Source of the DNA: Nicotiana tabacum
Taxonomy: Eukaryota > Streptophyta > Magnoliopsida > Solanales > Solanaceae
DNA: 64,000 nt
Assembly (NCBI RefSeq): GCF_000715075.1
Contig: NC_134102.1
Coordinates: forward strand, 97,543,766-97,607,765
Direction of reading: 5' to 3'
Below the pieces are notes generated by a model that saw only the letters and a list, made by a program, of their open reading frames with translations, was not told where the DNA came from and did no database searches. Both the position numbers and the translations under genes were made by a program. Of the stretch, positions 13,150 to 25,833 are shown piece after piece (the stretch's first letter is position 1; every line of letters begins with the position of its first letter).

Positions 13150-13893
13150 AATGCGGAGACTCAAATATTTGAAATACGGTTTTCATCAGGGGGAGTGAAA
13201 TACGCGTTGTACTCTTTTTCCCTTACTAAGGTTTTTCCCATGGGATTTTTCTTGTAAGATTTTTAATGAGGCAACTAGAAATGCGTATTATTAAATATGT
13301 GTACTATTTTTTCTTCACTAGGATTTTTTCACTGGGTTTTTCCTAGTAAGGTTTTAACGAGGCACAATATCTTTTAATGAACATCTAAGGGGGAGTGTTA
13401 TGAAAATAATTATATTATGGATGTCCATTTATTACTCCGCCATAGATAATCTTCCTGAAGAAGATTATCCGTTTGGTACTCTATTGAAATTTATCTACAA
13501 GCAGCTGATGCAGGTAGGTTGCAAGCAACTCAATGAAATGATTTACAACAGCTTCTTATTAAATAGGCAAGTTGCAAACAGCTCATGCAGACAACTTACA
13601 AGCAGCTTAAGAAAAGCCTTGCAGCTGCTTCTTGAAAAGCCAACTCAATGAAATAATTTGCAGCAACTTCTTATTAAACATGCAGGTTGCAAGCAGCTCA
13701 TGCAGACAACTTACAAGCAACTCAAGAAAAGTCTCGCAGCTGCTTCCTGAAAAGCCTCGCTGCTGCTTCCTTTCTTCTATAAATAGAGGAGTTTTCAGTT
13801 TATTATGTACATGAATTTGAAGTTGAATAATATATCAGTTTCTCTCTATAATTGTCTTTACTTTACGGTCTTTATTTTATATATTTTATAACA
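13150..13893 (+). mobile_element. 3' end of a Ty1/copia element: leader to LTR plus 3' LTR
   Basis: A non-coding stretch with the copia-type words CATCAGGGGGAG and GGTTTTAACGAGGCA is followed by a purine tract (AAGGGGGAG, ending at 13395) and an LTR at 13396-13893 (TGTTATGAAAAT to TTTATAACA, 498 bp). Inside the LTR an upstream segment of about 125 bp, built on GCAAGCAGCTCATGCAG words, is present twice. The rest of the element is missing because the chromovirus borders it directly, which fits insertion of the chromovirus into this copia element. Confidence 0.7.
13778..13785 (+). promoter_or_regulatory. TATA box of the copia LTR
   Basis: TATAAATA follows the duplicated upstream segment and lies about 110 bp before the LTR end. 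This is the usual place for a copia LTR promoter. Confidence 0.55.
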
Positions 13894-14285
13894 ATATAAA
13901 TATTGTTTGTATTCCTAAGTATTAATATTCTTTTCTCAATAATATTCACTATGATACACATAATCAGTCACTACTCTTTTTTATAATTGCATTATTCCTA
14001 AGTGATTACTCTATACATTCATGATTTCTCTAGCGTTCATAATACATAGCTATGGATAGATTTTAAATTTCATATTGTACACATCGAAAAAGAAGAAAAA
14101 TAATTTCTCTTTCAATACTGCGTACTTTTAGTTTTGTTGCATATGATGCTAACAATACATAATGTTTGATTTTATTCCACCATGATTTATTTTCTTTTTC
14201 ATGTATATATCATATTAATCTGTTTTATAGTACAACTTGAACTTTGAAATTAATAATAACTAGAATATTTTATTATCTCCCTTCA
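13894..14285. other. AT-rich spacer without recognised content
   Basis: No open reading frame, repeat match or RNA gene was recognised between the copia LTR and the next repeat. Confidence 0.5.
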
Positions 14286-14494
14286 GGGGCGAATCTACAT
14301 ATGAATTTATGGTGCTTAAGCACCCATTAACCCCAACTTCCAATCTGTTAGTTATATAGGAAATAATAGCAAGAGAATATATAAATTTGAATAGTCAGCA
14401 TCTAGTAAGCAAAAAGATCTTTAGGTGCTTTGGATCAAGGGTGGAAGTTAAGGCTCGTAGTGTCGGAGGTGTGTGAGTTCGATTCTGAGGCTAT
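14286..14494 (+). repeat. Short dispersed repeat with a tRNA-like B box
   Basis: Starts GGGGCGAATCTAC and runs through TGCTTAAGCACCC (a small palindrome), like repeats that begin GGGGCGGA in Solanaceae. Near its right end GAGTTCGATTCTGAG (about 14476) resembles the B box of a pol III promoter; no good A box was found. It may be a SINE or MITE fragment. Confidence 0.35.
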
Positions 14495-15052
14495 AAACTG
14501 AGTTTTTGAAATTCAGCCGCTTTTTTTTAAAATTTATTTGTCTCATTGTGGCACAGAAAAGGGAGAAAGTAAGAACCAAGATTTGATTAAAGTTAGAGAA
14601 TTGAAAAATAAAAGAATGTGACTCTCTTAATAATTTTTGTGCTCAAGGAAAAAGGTTTCGAGTACTTTAGAAGTGAAAAATACAAAAGCTTTGACAATTG
14701 TAACCAATGATATTATTATTCATTATTTTTAACGTATGAAAAGTAATCGAGCACAGTTATGACTTGTGACTAGAAACTGAGTTTTTGAAATTCAGCCGCT
14801 TTTTTTTAAAATTTATTTGTCTCATTGTGGCACAGAAAAGGGAGAAAGTAAGAACCAAGATTTGATTAAAGTTAGAGAATTGAAAAATAAAAGAATGTGA
14901 CTCTCTTAATAATTTTTGTGCTCAAGGAAAAAGGTTTCGAGTACTTTAGAAGTGAAAAATACAAAAGCTTTGACAATTGTAACCAATGATATTATTATTC
15001 ATTATTTTTAACGTATGAAAAGTAATCGAGCACAGTTATGACTTGTGACTAG
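14495..15052 (+). repeat. Perfect 279-bp tandem duplication
   Basis: Unit 1 is 14495-14773 and unit 2 is 14774-15052. Both start AAACTGAGTTTTTG and end GACTTGTGACTAG. No difference was seen by eye. The unit is non-coding and AT-rich. Confidence 0.9.
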
Positions 15053-16240
15053 ATTTTTTTTTTTATCATGATAATATTTTTGGTAGTTCATTGTGACTTG
15101 ATCTAGAAGTCCTTTTTGATACTGTTAACATTAACCATAGTTTTCTTATTAACTTTTTTTATTGTCGTATGTTCTACTACTAATTGTAGTATGTTCTACT
15201 ACTAGTATACAACCAAGTTTTGGTTGGGCAGAGAAACATTATCATATTAGATTTTAGAATACGTGGCATTAAAATTTCCGTGCTCACTCAATAGTGGATT
15301 GAAAACTTCTCAAAAAATAAATAAATAGCGGATTACTCTTAATTTAGTCTTTAACATTTTACTACTTCATACTTGTAACGTTTTACGCATAACTTTAAAG
15401 ATTCTGCCAAATCTTGATACATTTAGAAGATTTATTTGAACTTTAACAGAGTTTACAAGAAAGATATAATTACCAGGGTAGGGTAGTACATAATGTTGGT
15501 TATGATTAGATGAATGAGTACAAAATTTTAAAACTCATGTTAAATTCAGTTTATAATTGAAATCACATACGGCGAATTAGGTTACAATAGAGAAAAAATT
15601 CTCTATTTCTATGTCACCAATTTGCTTTTGAAGTAGCCATATTTTGAAAAAAAGTTTTAAGATTATTCTGAACTAATATCATGTCTAATTTTGCATGAGG
15701 AAATGACGAGCTGTTATTAAAAAATCATGAAGTAAGTCCAAATGATTTTGCTCAATTACCTCAAGGCTAAAGTGAATGCGATAATAACTTTAATAAATGT
15801 CATGGATTCTGAAGGCTAAAGTGAAAATTAAGAAGGTGCCTTGAAACACACATTTGCAGAGAGAACTAGATGAATGAAGAATATATCTAAGAAATTACAT
15901 ATACTAATCTAAACAGACATGAATGAAAGGGTAAATTACAATTAAATGACGACTTTGAAACAATTTGATGAAGATTAGAGAATAACAAGAGGATAAATTA
16001 CAACTGATAATAACGACTTACACAACAAAAATTGACTTCAGTATACAACAGCTGGACTAAGCAATCACCGGGCAACAACATAACGTAAATTCGTATGAAT
16101 GCTTATCTACATAGTGGCAACGTAACCAAATTTAAATCAAGCTATAACATACTATCAGAAAGGTTACAACAAATTGACCGAAACCACTACATTTGTTTGG
16201 ATGAGTAAATAGTCATATTCACAACACAATGAAGTGCTAC
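15053..16240. other. AT-rich spacer downstream of ELF3
   Basis: No coding sequence is recognised. The right part, up to the stop codon of ELF3 at 16241, should hold its 3' untranslated region. Transcript ends cannot be set from sequence alone. Confidence 0.5.
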
Positions 16241-19200
16241 CTACAGACGAGTGAAAGCTGTGTCATGTTGTTTTCTCTCTTCTTGTATAGACTGAAATAT
16301 CCGAGCGGCAGATTCTGTGGCAGACCTTGGATTGTGAGGTACAACTTTGATAACTCTTGCTGAATGATCAGGGTTGTCCGTAGCTGGAGATGTGGGGAAA
16401 AGAGAAAGCATGTTTCTTCCTTGTGTGGCGTTACTCACTGCCGCTCTCTCACTTGGACTGCTTGCAGTGCTGGCTTGTAGCTCATTATCTCTGGTGGCCT
16501 GAAACCTTAAAACATCTGGAACATTTCCATTCTTCTCACTCGGACCATTACTTGAGTCCTGATGTTGAATGTTAAAGTTATCAACCCCTCCAGATAACTG
16601 GCGTTGAAAACCTGGCGAAGTAAATTGGTTTGATTCTTCAACAGTAGATGATGAGATTGGTGGATTCATAACTGGCATGCTATAATGAGGAAAATAGCCG
16701 TGACCAGTTGGAGGCGCGAAAGGAACTCCCATTCCTTGATAGCGAGGATGAGGACCAGGAACTCCAATAGCTGGAGGAAAAAAGTTCCCCATCGACCCTG
16801 GAGGTCCACAACCTCCATTAATAGGACTCGTAAATCCAGGTCCAGGAAATGGCTTGTATACAAGTCCTTCAGAAGGAGACATCACTGGGATCAACCATTG
16901 GTGCCCCGGAGGTTGTTGAAAGCACCAGGGACTCGTGTTAGCATCGTTTGTCACAGGCGTTGGTGGGGGATTTCCTGAAAATGGTCTGTGGCTAGAGAGC
17001 TGGCTACTGTTTTGCACAGAAGAAAGAGATGCCTTCCCCACAGTGTTTTCAGCAGAGCATTCCATCCTGAAGTTAGGCTTCTCAGAATCATTCTTGCGCT
17101 TCGGAACACTTTGAGATTCTCTAATAATACACTCCAATGGCAGTCTTTTACCAGACGAACTCTTTAATGGTTTGCCTAAATAAGCAGCATCTTCAAGCAT
17201 ACTGTTTGGTGACTCGGCAATGAGCTTCTGGACCTGTTAAAATAACAGGAAAAATGCATGAGCAGCGTAGTAATGAATCGAAAAACAGTATATAGATCAT
17301 ATTTTCTATTTCACACCCTCCCCCCAAATTGCTACAAGAGATTCAGCCTTTGGAGTTGCTTTACCTTTATTAGTCGATGCAACTCAAACACTTGAATGGC
17401 AAACACTCTTTGCTGGCTGTACCAGGACAATGGAGAGCGTCAGGAAAACATAAAGAGAAAATAATATTTTGAGAGAGATTAGCTCTTCAGATGCATGCGG
17501 CCAAAGGTATCTAGAACATAAAATAAAACAAAGAGTGTACAGCGGAAACTCGATTTGAAGAGATAGAGCAAGACAATATATAGAGAGAAACAGTAGTGAT
17601 AAAGCAGAATGACTCGATGAATATCCTGAAACCACTTAACTACTCAGAACTCCATCAAAAAGCTTGAACAAAAGAGTCTCTGCACAGTCAACAGACAACA
17701 AATGGTAAAATCTTTATCCACAAAGAGACAATCTTTCAATCAATACGTATGCAAAAAAAGTTTTGAAAGGTCCAGTATCGTAATTATTATCCCAAAGTGC
17801 AAACTTAAAATCCCACCAAACATGTCATATCGCGTGAACCGATGTCCACAATGCTTAAAACCCCATCCGGTGCAGCCTACACCCTGACTCAGATATGTGA
17901 GCCTCCCCTACTTCTATGTGGATGATTAAGGCTTTTACCAAAAGATAGAGCAGATAGTCTCCTTCAAAGCCATTACATGGTTGATTCCCAATAACAAGTG
18001 CTAGTTGCCAGAGCTATCATCTTCTCACACCAATGCCAACACCATAAACTGGTTATCTTCCCCAGCAAGATGGTTTACAACTCGAGAGCAACAACAAAGA
18101 GGAAAAGGAAGTCCCAGCGGCCAGCAGAATATATCAAATCGACAATGAATAGAATGATCCAGTGCCGGCCAGTTAGGGCTGTGCATAATTTGGTAAATAC
18201 CGAATTACTGTACCGAAACCGAAAATTTTGGTATTCGGTATTCGATATTTGGTATTCGGTATGGTATTTGGTTTACGTTTTAAAAAAAAATTGGTATTAG
18301 GTATGGTATTTTAAAATGAAATTTTAAAATGAAATACCGAAATACCAATACCATACCGAAATATATATTATATTACACAATACACATTTTATTAATTATA
18401 ACATAAATATAAGAAATCTAAAATTTTACTTTCCTTTATTCTCTAAGTTCATCAATTAACGATTTAACTCTAAGCAAGTAACAAGACATTTCTCTAAGTT
18501 TTCTCTCTCTAGGTTGGTATTTGCTAGTTTTGGACAAAACTTTTGTCAACAAACGTTTTTAGTTTTATACTTTTGAGTACTTTAATTAAGAATATTACCG
18601 TCTATGACTCTATCCACTAGTTAGTATTCAAACTGAATAAACCGAAACCGAAAGGAGAAAAATCGAACCATACCGAATTTAATTAGGTACGGTATTGGTA
18701 TAGCATTTTACGAAACCGAATACCGAACCGAAATGTCTAAATACCATACTGTACCGACCGACGAACACCCCTACAGCCAGCTCACCTTGAACAAAGTACA
18801 CGGTCTAACATGGTCCCCACAGTGCCATATATCCACCGCTGAAATCCCTCAAGGGTTGCTGTAAACGACAATGGGGGAACCATCAGACACTGCACGAAGA
18901 GATCTACCCACACAACTCCTACGATCATGCCATATGTTTCCGTCAAGAATTAGTTCGGCCACGACACATGAAAAGCTTGATACCACAGACAACCTTAATT
19001 CGGCATTTATATACTCCACCAATCGGATACACTGTCATCTCTAAGAGAATATAAAGTTATCCAAAAATAGTGTTCTAATGCTTGTTACCTCATCCAAATG
19101 TGCCAAAAGATCCACTAGCAATACTCAGTTAAATCTAGATCGCAAAGACAAACTCCTTTCTTCCCTATAAAACTACTAAAAACAAACTCAGGCAAACAAA

Positions 19201-22200
19201 GAGAGGAACAACTAATGCTAATTCAACATTTTTGAAAGCCTCAGAACTCCACAGTAGCCTATTAGCATCATGAAACAAAAGAGAAATCTTTTTAATCATT
19301 AAGGGGTCGTTTGGTTGCCGGTTAGAGTTATGTGTATTAGTTATGCAGGAATAAGTAATGCAGGGATTAGTTATGCAAGGTTGAGTTATGTTGGGATTAG
19401 TTATGCGGTAGTTATATAAGGATTAGTAATATAAATGTAATGTGAGTGTTATTTATTATTAGCTTACTTTATTTTATTAAAATTGTTAGTATAATTTAAA
19501 TTTATATTTTTAAACAAAAAAATACAAGTTTGAATAAAGGGTATTCTTGTCATTTTGTGTTTTAATACAAGTATTACTAATACATGTATAAGTTATTCCA
19601 CCTTCTACCCTGCATAAATAATACATAGATTCCCTCATAACTTATACATGTATTAGTTATGCAGAAAAGAAAAACATGAACCAAACATTGTATTAGCAAT
19701 GCTACATTTTATGTGGAAAAGAGGAAAAAACAACCAAACATTGTATAACTTATGCTAGCTTCTATGTGAAGATTATTTTTTCCCCTTCTTTTAACCAAAC
19801 AATGTATAAAGTTATCCTAGTTTTAATACATGGATAACTCCTCTCTAACCGACTACCAAACGACCCCCAAGTAATAAAGAAAAAACATATACAAAAACGA
19901 AGAAAAAAAAAACTTTTCTTTGGGGGAACTTCTAATAACATGGCACCTCTCACACCTTATTAATTAACATTTAAGTCACAAAGTTCAAAATTGTCATTCA
20001 CGATCATCTATACCTAACATGTAACTCAAAATTCATCAAGTGGCAACATAAACCATCACATAAAAAGATCATCTGGACTCTTTGGAGATATTGATGACGC
20101 GGCATAATACAAAAAAGTTAGCAGCTGAGATATAACTATTAAGCAAAGAGTACCAAGGAAAAAGTGCCTGATATACACAGATCCTTTGTACTCAAAACAT
20201 GCCTTAAACTGCAAGCGCACAACATTATCTAAAGAACAAGAAAATATATCAGAGAGCATACCTTATATTTACAAGAAAAAACCATGAGGATACATATTAG
20301 GGGGGTCATTTTGTCACTCTATATATCATGATCTGAGTGGCACTGGGTAGTACAATCATCAGGAAAATGAAAGTCAGGTCTAAAGAAAAGCTAGTCAATA
20401 AAATTTCTCTGCCCAACTGACAAATGGAACAGTATATATTTCAAGTTTCGCATGATGTGACAAGGAATTTAAATGTCAACCTGAAAGCAACAAGAACTTA
20501 CCTGACAATTTCTCTTCTGGCTTTCCAGAAACGCTTTAGGCCAATTATTCCCACAACATCATCAGGAGAGATGTCCGTTCCAGACATAGATTCCACTATG
20601 GAAGTCTCAGATAAGTCGTCACCTTGGTCCACAATTCCTGTTTGTATTGATTTACATGTCCTGTCTTCCTGGGATTCCATACCATTTATGAGATTATTAG
20701 TAATTATCTGCTCTTCTGATGCAAATTCTTTCATGGGATAAGAATCGCCATCATTTACACCAGTAACAGGTTCAGGTATGATGGTACAACCAACCTGACG
20801 ATCAAATCTGCATTCTGGTCATTGAAAAAGATTGGTCTTAGGTATTATGCCAAAATCATAAGGAGGCTCACATCTTGGTGTGAAATGCAAAGTTACATCA
20901 ATTTGTATGAGAAGACCTTCTGACAGCTTACCCTTGGATGGAGAGTTCGAGGTTGTTCTATGCTCTCTACTAGCTGGAATACATTTGGGATTCTCCTCAT
21001 TCTGGCTATCGCGCTGTTGTCTCAGAATTAAATTCGTAAGTCCTTCCAAGTCTTTATTAGGATGCCCTGAGAAGACTGGACCAGAGGGAGAGAGCTTTTC
21101 CATATCCAGATTATGACTCCCATTGGCATGACCTGGCTTGGAGTTAACAAAGACGGGGACTGTAAAGTCATCCTCTTCTGTTCTCTTATTTAACTCAAAT
21201 TGTTCCAAGAGTGTATTGGGATCGGAACTGTGGCCAGGTGGTTTATCAGCTAGATGTCCAGATGGAGGGTGTTGAACAGGGAAATATACAACTCTTTCGT
21301 GCCCACTACCCTGCAAAATGTAGTTGATCCAACCAGTCAGCTTACAAATTCAACCAACCACTAAATTTACAGCTATCGATGAACTACACAGTCAATGAAC
21401 GTTATCCCAAAAGAGATGGTTTCAAATCAAGAAACCTTTAAAAGCCCAGCAGTAACATCACCACACAGTTTAAGAACATAATTAGATGTGACTGTAAATG
21501 TGAATATCTACATTTTCTTTGACCCCAGGACAAAGCCGGGGAAAAATATAACATTGACACAGCTACCATTACATCTTCACAATGCATTAAGTTGAAGAAT
21601 TTAGGGTTCTCTTGCACTTGGTAGTTGGTACATAAAAACATCCAAAAGGAAAGTGCTCTCCCAAATGAAAGTCCCGAAAAAGTACAAAAAAATCAGGCAA
21701 ATTTAGATGATAATCAGCACAAGGTAATATATAAAGATAACACACTTGATACTCATAAAGCGAAGACAATTGATCCTTCATGATATGTCAAGTGACGCAA
21801 TGAGGTTCAACCAATTGAAGCGAAAATTACTACTCACCCCGTTCCAGTTTATGTGAAGCTTTTGGCTTTTCAAGATTCAAACTATGTGAACTTTGATCAA
21901 CATTTCGAAACGCATTTTGTCCTTTAGTTGACATGAGAAGAATTGCAACTTATAGTACTTTTTGTATAGTTTTTTAATATCCAAATTTTAACTTTAAAAT
22001 ATTGAGTTAATCTAAGCCAATTTAGCTTCCAAGATTAATCAAATTGTTTCTGGAAAAGTGAAAAGGTTTACATAAACAGGAAAGGGGGAGTACATTATCA
22101 CCAAAGAAATAAGCTACAAGATTGTCTTTCCCTGTATTTTCTAATGCTTGAAACACAAGCCCAAATTCAAACAACAAAAAAGAAACCAATGTAAGACTAA

Positions 22201-22575
22201 GTCAAGACGCACACTAAAAATAACTAACATCCAAAAACTGCTCAGAACAGTAAACCAAACTACTCAAAGACCAAAGTTAGGGCCTGACTCTATTCTACAG
22301 TTTAAGCAACACATATCCTGTTCAAAAAGCACAAAGAGTTTGTTGAAAACTAGTTGTACCTGGTTAGAGGAAGGAGGGGGCAACTTTGCAGTGTTATTGT
22401 TGGGGTTAAGAGGCAAAACCCCTGAATTGAATCTCTGAGAAGGTATACTGAGCTGCTCATATAAAGCCATCTTGTTCCTTGGAGGGGCTCTTGGACCTCC
22501 TTTTTCTGTATCATTTACATGAAGCCTTGGGAACATTGGCCCCATCACTTTCTCTTCACCTTTCCCTCTCTTCAT
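16241..22575 (-). CDS. ELF3: EARLY FLOWERING 3 homologue with an in-frame TGA at codon 236
   Basis: ELF3 is the scaffold of the nuclear evening complex (with ELF4 and LUX), which represses clock and growth genes at night and delays flowering. Four exons: 22360-22575, 20502-21310, 17365-17416 and 16241-17233, all joined by GT-AG introns with consistent phases. Together they form a 690-codon frame with the exon layout known for Arabidopsis ELF3. Conserved blocks: N-terminal [20 protein letters not shown] and [34 protein letters not shown] before exon 3; [19 protein letters not shown] across exons 3-4; [11 protein letters not shown] near residue 472; C-terminal VIKVVPHNP...[12 protein letters not shown]. 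No polyglutamine run is seen. Codon 236 (20819-20821) is TGA, while the frame continues with conserved sequence on both sides. As written, only 235 residues would be made, without the middle and C-terminal conserved blocks. It is a nonsense allele, a decaying copy or a sequence error. Confidence 0.93.
18174..18772. mobile_element. hAT-like MITE in ELF3 intron 2
   Basis: Imperfect inverted ends TAGGGCTGTGCAT and CGAACACCCCTA enclose about 600 bp of fold-back sequence rich in ATACCGAA and TTCGGTAT words. The flanks CGGCCAGT and CAGCCAGC agree at 6 of 8 bases, fitting a decayed 8-bp duplication. The hAT assignment is inference from the end sequence and duplication size. Confidence 0.7.
19303..19868. 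mobile_element. Tourist/Harbinger-like MITE in ELF3 intron 2
   Basis: Inverted ends GGGGTCGTTTGGTTGCCGGT and ACCGACTACCAAACGACCCC, with many copies of TTAGTTATGCAGG-like words inside. GGGG(T)CGTTTGGT ends resemble Tourist-type MITEs. A clean three-base target duplication was not seen, so the superfamily is tentative. Confidence 0.65.
21833..22090. mobile_element. Stowaway MITE in ELF3 intron 1
   Basis: Inverted ends CTCACCCCGTTCCAGTTTAT and, on the other strand, CTCCCCCTTTCCTGTTTAT, flanked by TA on both sides (21831-21832 and 22091-22092). This is the standard Stowaway (Tc1/mariner) pattern. Length is 258 bp. Confidence 0.85.
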
Positions 22576-24416
22576 TTCCTTTTTTCCTCGTAATAATTAC
22601 TCCTCTCCTAGTCTTCTCCTACAGGTTAATCCCAATCAATCACTCCTTCTAATTAAAAAAATCACAACCCCAAGAATTCAAAGATCAATTTTTTCCTAGC
22701 ATAAACAGTAGAATTTCATAGATCAAACCCCCAAAATCAGTTCTTTTACTCAAATTTCCTGGACTGCAAGCCAAATAAAACTGACCCACTTGGGAAAACA
22801 CAGAAATCCACCAAAAATTTCAAGCAAACAGACAAAACCCACCAAAACAAAATCCCAACAACCCAGAAATCAAAACCAACTATTGACCTCGATATCAAGC
22901 GATTACTCACCAAGGGAAAAAAGACATGTACTTTGAGCAGTACAAAAAACAGTCGGCCTATGTTGGAAAATGATAAGAAGAGACATTAAAGTGACCAAAA
23001 CAATAACAAGAATTGATTCGAGTAAAAGGGGAAAAAGGGGCAGGAAATTAGGGATTCCTAAAAGGCCAAAGAAAGATCAAAGGGAGAATTGTGAAAGGGT
23101 ACAAAAGTGCCACGAGGTGGACCCAGTAGTTATGGATAGACCATAGAGAGAACCTAGAAGCTCCTAAAGTGATTGTTTATTTGAATTAAAAAAGAAATTG
23201 GTTGGAACATAAGATAAGATTTTCTTTCACTTTTTATTGCAACTTTTGTCCCAAATCTAAATAACCAAGTCATTAGGTCTCTTTCAAGTTCAATTTTGCC
23301 ACGTAAACAAAGATTTTGCTTTTGGTATAAAATTGGCTAGTGTAGCTGAGTTGATGATCGCACCATTACGTGGGTGACATTGTGATTTTGGAGTTTAATA
23401 CGAGCCTTGATAAGTTAAAAGTCAAAAAATTACAAAAATATGATACCTTTTTAGGTATATTTTTCAAGGTCAAAAGTTAAAAGTTTTGTTAGCGAGGGAC
23501 AATACTTGTTAAATTTAAAATTCTACCCATGAGGTAAGCAAAGACAAAAGTTAAAGATCACCCACTCCGAAAAAATTCCGAATCGTGGAAGGTGTCAATC
23601 TGTCTTTTTGGTTAAACAAGAAGTTGGGCTTAACTTGAAAGTCTCTAAAGCTCATGTCATTAACTTTTGCATCTTGCTATTACCATGGTTAATATAGGGA
23701 AATTAAGGGAATGCTCTTAAAAGTAATTAACTAATTTAGAAAAAAATATTTACAAAATAACCAGCAAGGGTGTAGTTGTATATGTTGGAGATAGACAATT
23801 CACATGTTGAACTATTCTACATGTTGTATCCCTTAATAATCACAAAGTTTTTAAAGCACGTATTTTCTATTCGTAAAATCATAGAATGGAATCCTTACTT
23901 TGTAAAAGAAAGTCTCCACATACTGATAGTGATAGGCAACAAAATTCAGCTAGAAATACACATCTTATTTTGGATAATTAAGACCTAATAAACAATACCA
24001 GAAGACTACATTAGAATTCTAGTAAGAAGTATCTCTTGGATATTTACAGCGAAGAAATATAACTGCACAACCAAAAATGGGGGTGTTACACAACGAATGG
24101 TAATAATAACGGGGGCTAATCACTTTTCAGCCATGTAATCGGAAAATAGGGCAAAACTTCATGACAATATCCAATTGCCGTTTCTCTCAGTATTTCTATC
24201 TATACTTCTAACTTCCTTCTATTTTCCACCCATTTCCTTTTGACATATGTGACAATTCACCATCTAATTGACTTTATAAAATGCAAGAAATGGGTGATAA
24301 TAGGGTGTTGAATATTTCTCCTCGGCCGTGTACTATGGCTGCCAAAACAGCTCAAAGTCATTGCTATACAACGACCTATCTTGAATCTCTAGATTAGCAA
24401 CATGCCCATGTATATA
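22576..24416 (-). promoter_or_regulatory. 5' untranslated region and presumed promoter of ELF3
   Basis: No gene is seen here. A pyrimidine-rich leader precedes the ELF3 start codon on the minus strand. Two ACGT-core words, CCACGTAA (23299-23306) and TTACGTGGGT (23366-23375), lie about 720-800 bp upstream of the start and could bind bZIP or bHLH factors. No clear evening element (AAAATATCT) was found. Beyond 23400 the sequence is plain AT-rich spacer. Confidence 0.35.
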
Positions 24417-24794
24417 TGTTTGGAAATTAAACCAAGATTAATTAGTATTTCTAAGTTACCTAGGATTTGATATTTGGTAGTTTATTTAATTCATGTCTAG
24501 TTAGGTTTTGTTTACCAATTTTATATTGGAATAGGTTTTCGATTTTGTACCAGTTATGTCCATTTATAAGTAGCTCATTACAAAAATTGGCAAATTCATA
24601 AGATATTACTAATATTAGCTAATTAGCTATTTGTAGAAAAAAAAAAGGTCAAATTTTTGCTTTCTTTTGAGTGAGTGTTATTAGAATAGATTGAGTATAT
24701 CTTAAGGAGCTTAAATCTCATTTTTGGGATGATTTGGTGAAGTTTTGAGGTGGTTTGAATTGGAAATTCGAAGTAAAAACTGAACGCGAAAAAA

Positions 24795-24905
24795 ATAATA
24801 TGTGTATCACACGGTGTATTATCTGTGTATCACATATGTATCATATTTGTATCAATTGTGTATCACATGTATACTTATGTGTGAGATACATGCGTGATAC
24901 ATGTG
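24795..24905 (+). repeat. Degenerate GTGTATCACA array
   Basis: About ten imperfect copies of words such as GTGTATCAC, TGTATCATA and GATACATG occur in about 110 bp, some in opposite orientation. An open frame across them is a by-product of the repeat. Confidence 0.6.
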
Positions 24906-25184
24906 TCGCAAAAAATTTTTTTGAACTCGATTTAATTACGAATTTTGATACAAAACCAGTCCAAATCTTTCTCAAATTTTATATATTGACTTATATATAT
25001 GTTTTCAATGAATTTCAACTATACCCAAAAAGCAAAGCAAGTTCCAGGGATGCGGGCAGAGGGGGGTTTCTCGATAGTCCAAAACTAGTGATCTAGGCTT
25101 CTCGAGCAAAGATTGAAAAAGTTTTATTTTTTTGCTTAGATTTTTGGAATATTATAATTTTTTTTGTATTTCATCACCTTATTT

Positions 25185-25660
25185 GCTACCTCATCCATGA
25201 AATTTCCTTTCCGTCTTGTATCTAATATTGCTAATCACGCTTAAAAATATGGAAGGAGATTTTTTCATGTGATTCTTTGAGAGAAAGAACCTTATTTATT
25301 TGATTTTTTAATTTTTATATGTGTTTGACTAGTTTTGGTAAGTCTATGACTAATGGCCAGATGTTGGTAAGTTGAGACTTATTTGGGATATTTGTGTAAG
25401 TTTTCCTATTATAAATTGGGGTGCTACCTCATCCATGAAATTTCCTTTCCGTCTTGCATCTAATATTGCTAATCACGCTTAAAAATATGGAAGGAGATTT
25501 TTTCATGTGATTCTTTGAGAGAAAGAACCTTATTTATTTGATTTTTTAATTTTTATATGTGTTTGACTAGTTTTGGTAAGTCTATGACTAATGGCCACAG
25601 GTTGGTAAGTTGAGACTTATTTGGGATATTTGTGTAAGTTTCCCTATTATAAATTGGGGT
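25185..25660 (+). repeat. 238-bp tandem duplication
   Basis: Unit 1 is 25185-25422 and unit 2 is 25423-25660, both starting GCTACCTCATCCATGAAATT. About five differences were seen (for example CCAGATGTT against CCACAGGTT). The duplicated segment ends in TATAAATTGGGGTGCTAC, which also joins the copia-like LTR sequence, so it may be an LTR subsegment. Confidence 0.85.
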
Positions 25661-25821
25661 GCTACTACTTATTTTCTCGTAGAGAGATTCAAGAGTTTAT
25701 GAGTTGTGAAAAAACCTCCTACCACATTCTCTCCCTAGTTTAATAAATTTCTTCTATATAGTATTTGTTGAACTTTTTGCTTGTGCCTAAATTATTCCTG
25801 GGGTATTTCAATCCTTCAAAA

Positions 25822-25833
25822 TGGTATCAGAGC
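25822..25833 (+). other. Retrotransposon primer binding site
   Basis: TGGTATCAGAGC is the perfect plant initiator-methionine tRNA complement. It follows the copia-like LTR sequence by about 55 bp and is followed by only about 200 bp of unmatched sequence before the inverted LTR copy. Confidence 0.75.

Noticed and set aside
16390..16978. Plus-strand open frames opposite ELF3 exon 4
   Set aside because: They are antisense shadows of the well-supported ELF3 coding exon.
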